The notes below the pieces were generated by a model. It saw nothing but the letters and a program-made list of their open reading frames with translations. It was not told the DNA's origin and ran no database searches. 64,000 nt of DNA, taken from the NCBI GenBank assembly GCA_002335605.1, contig BEDY01000010.1, positions 248,001 through 312,000 of the forward strand. Direction: 5' to 3'. Below are positions 57,805-64,000 of this stretch, piece by piece (within the stretch, counting starts at the first letter, position 1; each line of letters opens with the position of its first letter). The translations under genes were made by a program, and so were the position numbers. The stretch is from Prillingera fragicola (Eukaryota > Basidiomycota > Tremellomycetes > Trichosporonales > Trichosporonaceae).

Positions 57805-59760
57805 CTAGACGGAGAAGAAGGGCTGGTCGCCGCCCTGCTGCTGCGTCTGCTGCTGCTGCTTTTGGAACGGGTTCGTGCCCGCCTGCCCAGTCTGCTGGAC
57901 CGCCAGGCGGTTGGACGGGTCAAACATCGCTCCAGTGGGGATACCTGCGATGATGTCAGCATGTGTTCTACGTCATGCAGTGAGTGTGTGGTGGCTCCCA
58001 CGCCCGCGCCGTCGGGGTACTCACGGAGGTTGCCCATGTTGCCGAACGTGTCGAGCCCGTCTTCGCGCCCGCGGGCGAGAAGGTTGGCGAGGCCAGCGTG
58101 GGCGCCGTCGTCCTTCTTGGGAGGCGGGTTCCAGGCCGGCTTGGCGGGCGACTGCTGCGTCTGCTGCGGCTGCTGTTGAGGCTGTGTCTGCTGCTGCGTG
58201 GGCTGCATCGAGAACAACGGTTCCTCCTTCTGTTGCTGCTGCTGAGTGTTTTGCTGCATCTGCGAGAAGAAATCGTTGTTGTTGTCCAGGAGCGAGGACT
58301 GCGCGGGGCGAGGTGCGAATGGGTTGTTGCTGCCGTAGCCTGTTGGCTGAGCCATGAGCGACTGCTGCTGCATCTGCTGCTGGAGCATCTGCTGGCGCAT
58401 GTACTCCTCTTGCTGTTGCTGCTGCATTTGCTGCTGCATCATCTGCTGGCGCATAAACTCCTCTTGCTGCTGCTGCTGTTGCTGCTGTTGCTGCTGCTGA
58501 AGCATCTGGGCGTGGAAGGGCTGTGCATGTCAGATCGTGTCTTGCCGTCGCACGTACGTTGAAGGAGGTGTACTGCGGCTGCAACTGCTGCTGGTTGTTC
58601 CATCCGCTCATGTCGACCAGAGGGAAGCCAGTCTGCTGAGGCTGTTGCTGCTGCGCGTACTGGTTGTTCGAGTTCAACTGGTAGTTGTCGTCCATCAACG
58701 CACGCTGGTTGACCTCATCCTGCTCCCGCTTGCGCTTTGCCTCCTCCTCCTCGGACAGTCGCAATGCCTTTGCCAAGTCGTCCTCCTCCTTGATGCGCTG
58801 CGAACGGCGCCGCTCATCGTCCTGCGTCGTCTCCATGCTTTCTGCGATCGCCCGCTGCATGTCCTCGTCCTCATCGCGAGAGCGGTGTGTGTTCTGTGTG
58901 TTCTGTGGCCGGCGTGGCGGCTCGGAACCTGGTGACCGAGGCCCGCCAAAGTCCTCCTCGCCTCGCAAGCCAGAATCGGCAATGTTGCCCAGCATACGGT
59001 CGCGCATTGCTCCGCGGGCCCGACGCTCAGATCGCAGCCTATCCTCGTCTTGCAACAGGTTGGTAATGTCCTTTGCCTTCTGGCGAACATTGTGGCCCAC
59101 ATCCTTGTCCTTGTCGTCGACGTAGACAAACTCCTTGAGCGTCTTGACAATGTACAAGTTGTCCTTGAAGTAGATGACCACATTCTCGGAACCCGCGTGT
59201 AGGCAATAGTCAAGCAGTGTGAGCGCCTGCGGCGGGCGTCAGCCTTGGGCCTCTTGGCAATTGTGGCTGACGCGCCAGGGCACAGCTGGTGGCCGAAAGG
59301 GCCAGCATAGAGGTACGCACCTTGAACACATGGCGCCAATTCTTGCCCTTGTCATTGAGGCGCTTGTCGAGCATCTCCATGATCTCTACAAAGTCGGATC
59401 TAGTACGTCAGCTGCGCCTTTCCTCTAACACGAGGCTGTGCGTACTGGTTGTATGTCATCTGCGCAATCTCGTTCATCTGGGTACCTGATGGGCCCCAGG
59501 GGTCGTTCGATGTCGCATCGCGCACCTTGGTCTATAGAGTCAGCGCTGCCCAGAGTGATGCCTACTCACCTGCGTGTCGGTGTAACCCTTGGTATAGTTT
59601 TTGGCCACCCGGATGGCTGCGCAAATGGTTAGCTAGAGGCGGCGGGGGGTTCCACGGTCGTGCGACTCTGGGCTCACCTCCACGGCCGCTGTGGATTGTT
59701 AGCTCTGTGTGGTTGCGTTGTCGGGCCGACGACTTACAAGTGCTGCAGAGACTGCGCCAT
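57805..59760 (-). CDS. Epsin-like ENTH-domain endocytic adaptor
   Basis: Eight exons on the minus strand (59760-59738, 59688-59678, 59616-59570, 59525-59446, 59399-59321, 59226-58558, 58520-58025, 57944-57805) encode 514 residues. Exon 2 is 11 nt. The ENTH domain (about 8-150) has [62 protein letters not shown], and IVKTLKEFVYVDDKDKDVGHNVRQKAKDI. Two ubiquitin-interacting motifs lie near 200 (DEDMQRAIAESM) and 226 (DDLAKALRLSEEE). The C-terminal half is Gln-rich with three NPF motifs for EH-domain partners (about 303, 371 and 497). Epsins (yeast Ent1/Ent2) bind PtdIns(4,5)P2, ubiquitinated cargo and clathrin at endocytic sites. The first NPF is created across an intron. Confidence 0.94.
58226..58505 (-). 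repeat. CAG-type repeats encoding polyglutamine in epsin
   Basis: Clusters of CAG/CAA codons give runs of up to 12 Gln, and two related copies of a QQEE(F/Y)MRQQM(M/L)QQQMQQQ unit. The coding repeats look like a local tandem duplication of about 17-20 codons. Their length may vary between isolates. Confidence 0.8.
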
Positions 59761-60269
59761 GGCACTGGAGATTAGAGGGAGATGTGAGAGACAAGGAGAG
59801 CAGCAATGGAATGGAACGAGGACTGCTATGCGACGATGAGAGAGAGTGACGCCGCTCACTCGCTGGGCACAATGACGGAGGACGCTGGCTGGTCGAGCGG
59901 AATCAATTCTCCACCGCCACCCGAATGCCACGTGAGCTGCTGATGGGAAGGTGCCACACTCTCGGGATTATCTCTCACCTCTGGACAGCAGATTATAACG
60001 CCGCAGACTCTTGCAAGATGCGTTTTGTGCGAATTACTGCGCGAGACCACCGAGGCCAGCGAGAGTGCCACCTATACCTCCTTCCTCACCACCTCTCCCC
60101 TCTCTCACAGCGACTGTACTCGATAAATCACTGCCACCAACACCCCGGCAGCGAGGAAGATATCAGCCTGTTCTTCTCCCCCCGCCAAAACCACATCAAA
60201 AAGCGATAAAACGCCACCCAACACACATTATCACGCGCGTCGCGAGATTCACCACTTTTACAAAACAAT
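59761..60269. promoter_or_regulatory. Divergent promoter region epsin / eIF3a
   Basis: About 510 nt between the epsin and eIF3a starts. The eIF3a side is C/T-rich with a long pyrimidine leader (60060-60270). A specific element is not claimed. Confidence 0.4.
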
Positions 60270-63200
60270 ATGCCTCCCGTCTACGTCAAGCCGGAGAACG
60301 CGCTGAGGGTGCGCATTGCCTTGCAACAGTCGAGGGGACGCATACTGACATTCACAGCGCGCCGAGGAGCTGCTCGCCCTCGGCACCACCCAGTCCAAGG
60401 CTCAGGCCTTCGAGTTCCTCTCGGAGGTCTTCCAGTCGTGCGTCAATGCGCATTGTCCAGTCTGCACATCTGCTGACCCCCATACAGGAAGCGCTTCAAG
60501 CACACCCCCATCCCCATTCTTGAGCCCATTGTCATCAAGTACCTCGACCTCTGTGTCTCGCTCCAGCGCAAGGTCGAGGCCAAGGAGGCGTTGATGCAGT
60601 ACAAGAATGCTGCTCAGAACGTCAACGTCGCGTCGATTGACAGGGTCCTCACCCACTTCGTCGACTCGGCCGAGGGCCTTCTTGCTGTCGCCATGGAGAA
60701 GGCCAAGGCCGAGGTTGAGGCTCTCCCCGCCAGCACTGCCGAGCCCGAGGACGAGGACCTCCCCCTCCAGCCCGTCACCATGCTGTACGACTCGTTCATT
60801 GACAGCGCTGGCGACCGCGAGCGCATCGAGCGCCGCCTTATCGGCCCTGCCCAGAAGCTCTGCTGGGACGCGTACGACGTCTCGCTCGACATTGCCAAGG
60901 GCAACGACCGCCTCGAGCTCATCTACCAGGACATTGCCCACCGCGCCTTTGCCTTCTGCAAGGCCCACCAGCGCAAGTCTGACTTCCGTCGTCTTTGCGA
61001 GCAGCGTCTCCGCAAGGACCTCGCAAACGCCACCAAGTATGGCCACCAGCAGCACGCCGTCAACCTTTCGGACCCCGACACCCTCTCGCGTCACCTTGAC
61101 ACCCGTTTCCTCCAGCTCAAGACCGCTGTCGAGCTCGAGCTCTGGCAGGAGGCTTTCCGCTCGGTTGAGGACGTCCACGGCCTCGTCGCCGGCAAGAAGG
61201 GTGCCAAGCCCAGCATGATGGCCAACTACTACGAGAAGCTCACCCAGATCTTCAAGGCCGAGGGTGGCAAGCAGACTGCTGTCTTCCACGCCGCCGCCTG
61301 GGCTCGTTACTACCAGTACGCCGAGCGTGCTGGCTCCGTCTCGGAGGGTGCCCCCGCCGCCGTCCTCCTTTCGGCCCTTGCCGTTCCCCTGGGCGACGTT
61401 GAGACCAAGCAGCGTCTTGTGGCTCTCCTCAACCTCCCCAAGATGCCCACTCGTGAGGCTCTTGTCCGTGACGCCGCCGCCAAGCACCTCAAGCGTGTCC
61501 CCACCGAGGTTCGCCAACTCTACAACATCATTGAGACCGACTTCCAGCCCCTCAAGGCTTGCGCTCAGCTCGCCCCCATTGTCGCCAGCCTCCCTGCCGA
61601 GTACGCTGCGTACCTCCCCGCTCTCCGTGACGTTGTCCTCTCGCGTCTCATCCAGGAGCTCTCGCGTGTCTACGACACTGTCTCGCTCTCGCACGTCCTC
61701 TCGCTCGTCAAGGCGTTCGACAACGGACCCTGGGCCACTGACATGCCCGCGCTTGAGAAGTTCCTCATGACTGCCTCGCGCCGCGGTGACATTAACGCGA
61801 CCGTTGACCACGTTGCCAAGACTGTCAACTTTGCCGCTCCCGGCGCCGACCTTAACCGTCTCTCCAACCTCGCCCTCTACCTCCACAACGCCATCCAGTA
61901 CCTCAACCCGACCCCCGTCACTTCGCGTGCCGATGCCTTTGCCCAGGCTCTTGCCGAGGCCGAGGACGAGCGCAAGCGCACCGAGCACCACCGCCTCATT
62001 GTCCAGAAGCGTCGCGAGCTCATGGAGGAGGCCAACCTGCGCCGCGAGCGCGAGGAGTCAACTGCCAAGGCCGAGCGCGCCAAGCAGCTTGCCGAGGAGA
62101 CTGCCCGCCGCGAGAAGGAGAATGCCCGCCAGGCCGAGCTGGACCGTCTCCAGCGCCAGATGGAGGCTACCCGTCGCGAGGAGGCCCGCAAGCTTGCCGA
62201 GCAGCTCGCTGCCAAGGGCGGCCTCAAGGTCGACATTTCGGGCATCAAGGACGAGGAGCTCGACACCTCGAAGATTGTTGCCATGCAGGTCGAGCACATT
62301 GCCAAGGAGAAGCGCGAGCTCAACGAGCGTCTGCGTATTGTCGCCAAGCGCGTCGACCACCTCGAGCGTGCCTACCGCAAAGAGGAGCTTCCTCTTCTCG
62401 CCGCCGACTACGAGCGCCAGAAGAAGGACGACCGCGAGGCCCATGAGCGCTCCAACACTCTTGCCCGCGAGCAGGCTATCATGCAGCAGAAGCACGCCGC
62501 CGAGCTCAAGTCTCGTCTTGCGCGCATGATGCCCGACTACCTCGTCGCCCGCCAGGCCGTCGAGTCGCAGCGCGAGCAGGAGTTTGAGACTGCCCGCAAG
62601 GCCGCAGCCAAGAAGATTGAGGAGGAGAAGGCCCGCTTCCTCGAGGAGGTCATTGCCCGCCGCACTGCCGAGCGTGAGCGCCGCGAAGCCGAGGCCCGTG
62701 AGGCCGAGGAGGAGGAGCGCGCCGCCGCTGCTCGTGAGGAGGAGGAGAAGCGCATGGCTGAGGAGCGCGAGGCTGACGAGGCCCGTGCCCGTGCCGAGAT
62801 TGAGCAGCGCAAGCTGGAAGCTGCCGAGCGTGCCGCCAAGCAAAAGGAGGAGCGCGAGGCCCAGCGCGCCAAGGACGAGGAGATGATTCGCAAGCAGCGC
62901 GAGCGCGAGGAGGAGGCCGAGCGTCGCGCCGCCGAGCGCTCAGGAGCAGGCGGCATGCGCCGCCCCATGTCGGGAGCCGGCGCTGAGCGCGCTGCCCCCG
63001 CCCCCGCTGCCGCTGCCGGCGGTGCTCGCCCCGTCATCCCCGGCGTCAAGCCCGGAGGCTGGCGCGAGCGTCTTGCCGCCCAAAAGGCCGAGGGAGCCGC
63101 GCCTCCCGCGGCTGCTGAAGCGACCCCGTCGCCCCCCAACGGTGCCGCTACGCCTCCCGCCGCCGAGGCACCCTCGCCTGCCGCTGGCGGCGGCGGCGCC

Positions 63201-63287
63201 TGGCGCCGTGGTGGTGGTGCGCCCCGCGGTGGATCGACCCGCGGCGCACCGTCCCCGCGCGGCGGCGGTGGTGCTGGCAGGTGGTAG
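60270..63287 (+). CDS. TIF32: Translation initiation factor eIF3 subunit a
   Basis: Three exons (60270-60308, 60358-60437, 60488-63287) encode 972 residues. The N-terminus MPPVYVKPENALRRAEELLALGTTQ and the following KRFKHTPIPILEPIVIKYLDLCVSL are characteristic of eIF3a. A helical region and PCI domain span about 100-520 (FCKAHQRKSDFRRLCEQLR-like, YYQYAE, RDINATVDHV-like). A very long charged helix follows, about 540-850, rich in EERERREAE repeats, which in yeast contacts eIF3b and the ribosome. The end has GGWRERLAAQK and an RGG/Pro-rich tail (about 920-972). eIF3a scaffolds eIF3 for 43S recruitment and scanning. Codon use is strongly C-ending, as expected for a highly expressed gene. The two introns near the start are 49 and 50 nt. 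Confidence 0.95.
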
Positions 63288-63427
63288 ATTTAGTATTTGT
63301 AGATGAGTGTTCATTTTAACGAACTGGGCAGTCATGCATCTTTGGCATTTCACTTTGGCTGCACACACACTGACACGCTTCGACTACGCTCCTATGCATT
63401 ACAAGTCTCATGAATGATACACACAGT
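63288..63427. other. Short intergenic region between convergent genes
   Basis: About 140 nt between the eIF3a and RFC stops. Nothing recognised beyond 3' UTR-like sequence. Confidence 0.4.
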
Positions 63428-64000
63428 CTACGAACTCAGCGCGTCCCGGATACGCAGGCAGCATTCGAGCAGCTGCAGCTCGTCGTCGCCGCCCTCGCAC
63501 AGCGCCTTGTCACACTCTGCGATCGCAATGGCCGCATTCGACTTGGCGATGGTGGGCAGCGAGGGGATGGGAATCAGCGCATCGTGCAGCTGCTCCAGCA
63601 CCTGGCCGGCACTCCATCCCTCGCGGCCGATCTGGCGGACCTGCGCGCGCACGCCGTCAAACCCGCTCGTGCCGACGGTGGGGTTCATGCCCTCCCCTGG
63701 CTCGACGCCGAGGGAGCGCAGGAGGCGGTCAATGACTTCGGTGGGGACGACGCCGGAGATTTCGTGGACTGAGGCGTCAGTGGTGCGTTTCTGTGTAGCT
63801 GGGACGTACTGGACATGTTGGTGATGGGGGTGGGGTCGCCGGCGGTGTGGAGACGCTGCGCGGTCTGGAGGTAGGTGATGGCCTTGCGGAGGTCGCCGCC
63901 GGCCAGCTTGAGGATGAGGTCGAGCACGCCCGGTTCGGCGTTGACGCCCTCGGCAGTCGCGATCATCTCTATCCTGTCCTTGCTGCGGTCTTCGGCGAGA
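63428..64000 (-). CDS. Replication factor C small subunit (yeast Rfc2 / human RFC4 type), 5' partial
   Basis: Two exons on the minus strand are visible, 64000-63810 and 63768-63428, across a 41-nt intron. The start lies beyond the window. The part seen is about 177 C-terminal residues. It begins LAEDRSKDRIEMIATAEG, continues ILKLAGGDLRKAITYLQTAQRL (sensor-2 region of the AAA+ lid), then IHEISGVVPTEVID, and ends in the clamp-loader collar helices, QLHDALIPIPSLP and CDKALCEGGDDELQLLECCLRIRDALSS. This matches human RFC4/yeast Rfc2 more than the other subunits by recall. The complex loads PCNA onto primed DNA. Walker motifs lie outside the window, so they are not checked. Confidence 0.88.
   Translation of the reverse strand, partial: SRRRPQQGQDRDDRDCRGRQRRTGRARPHPQAGRRRPPQGHHLPPDRAASPHRRRPHPHHQHVQYVPATQKRTTDASVHEISGVVPTEVIDRLLRSLGVEPGEGMNPTVGTSGFDGVRAQVRQIGREGWSAGQVLEQLHDALIPIPSLPTIAKSNAAIAIAECDKALCEGGDDELQLLECCLRIRDALSS

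Noticed and set aside
60402..61991. 529-codon minus-strand open frame opposite eIF3a
   Set aside because: It is the antisense of a strongly codon-biased conserved gene; Leu/Gly/Val-rich composition is typical of a shadow frame.
1..64000. CRISPR arrays, insertion sequences, replication origins of bacterial type, riboswitches
   Set aside because: The window is clearly spliced fungal chromosomal DNA, and no direct-repeat arrays or prokaryotic signals were seen.

Overview
The window looks like a chromosomal segment of a basidiomycete fungus, most likely a Tremellomycete and possibly Trichosporonales. The evidence is that almost every gene is split by very short GT-AG introns (mostly 33-55 nt) with CTRAC/CTAAY branch sites, coding sequence is G/C-rich at third positions, and the gene set is typical of fungi: a CFEM protein, a DUF7918 protein, an ADP1-type ABCG transporter, a Ran1/Vhs1-like kinase and an NF-YB/HAP3 subunit. 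The order-level placement is inference. No prokaryotic, plasmid, phage or CRISPR feature is seen. Exon coordinates were worked out by hand from splice signals and reading-frame continuity.

Layout, left to right. 1-3941 (+): 3' part of a HEATR5/Laa1 gene. 6024-6926 (+): secreted, probably GPI-anchored CFEM protein. 8593-9768 (+): nine-exon DUF7918 gene built on tiny introns. 10483-12565 (-): MFS transporter. 12852-16508 (-): ADP1-like ABCG transporter with a Cys-rich luminal domain. 16509-26084: a gene-poor stretch of about 9.6 kb. 26085-27467 (+): Ser/Thr kinase. 29866-32214 (+): long disordered protein. 32369-34035 (-) and 34257-36355 (+): divergent ARMT1-type phosphatase and TAH18 diflavin reductase. 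36600-39295 (+): membrane-linked HSL-family esterase. 39480-39573 (+): intron-containing tRNA-Ile(AAU).

The right third is dense with housekeeping genes. 40132-41261 (+): two-LIM protein. 41856-42565 (-): MARVEL-type four-TM protein. 42936-44187 (-): proteasome alpha4. 44628-46696 (-): RING E3 of RNF126/115 type. 47016-48398 (-): UPF0696/DUF1917 protein. 48693-54293 (+): listerin. 54611-55556 (-): NF-YB/HAP3. 56069-57448 (+): UBE2J/Ubc6-type E2. 57805-59760 (-): epsin. 60270-63287 (+): eIF3a. 63428-64000 (-): 3' part of a clamp-loader (RFC) subunit.

Four genes belong to the ubiquitin-proteasome system (alpha4, RING E3, listerin, UBE2J), within about 14 kb. Listerin (ribosome quality control) and eIF3a concern translation. 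HEATR5/Laa1 and epsin concern clathrin/AP-1 traffic. I see no operon-like logic; clustering of housekeeping genes is the simplest reading. I did not find a clearly new biological system. The features most worth following up are the 9.6-kb island, a 6-nt microexon, several introns whose retention would alter the protein in a defined way, and the uncharacterised proteins.
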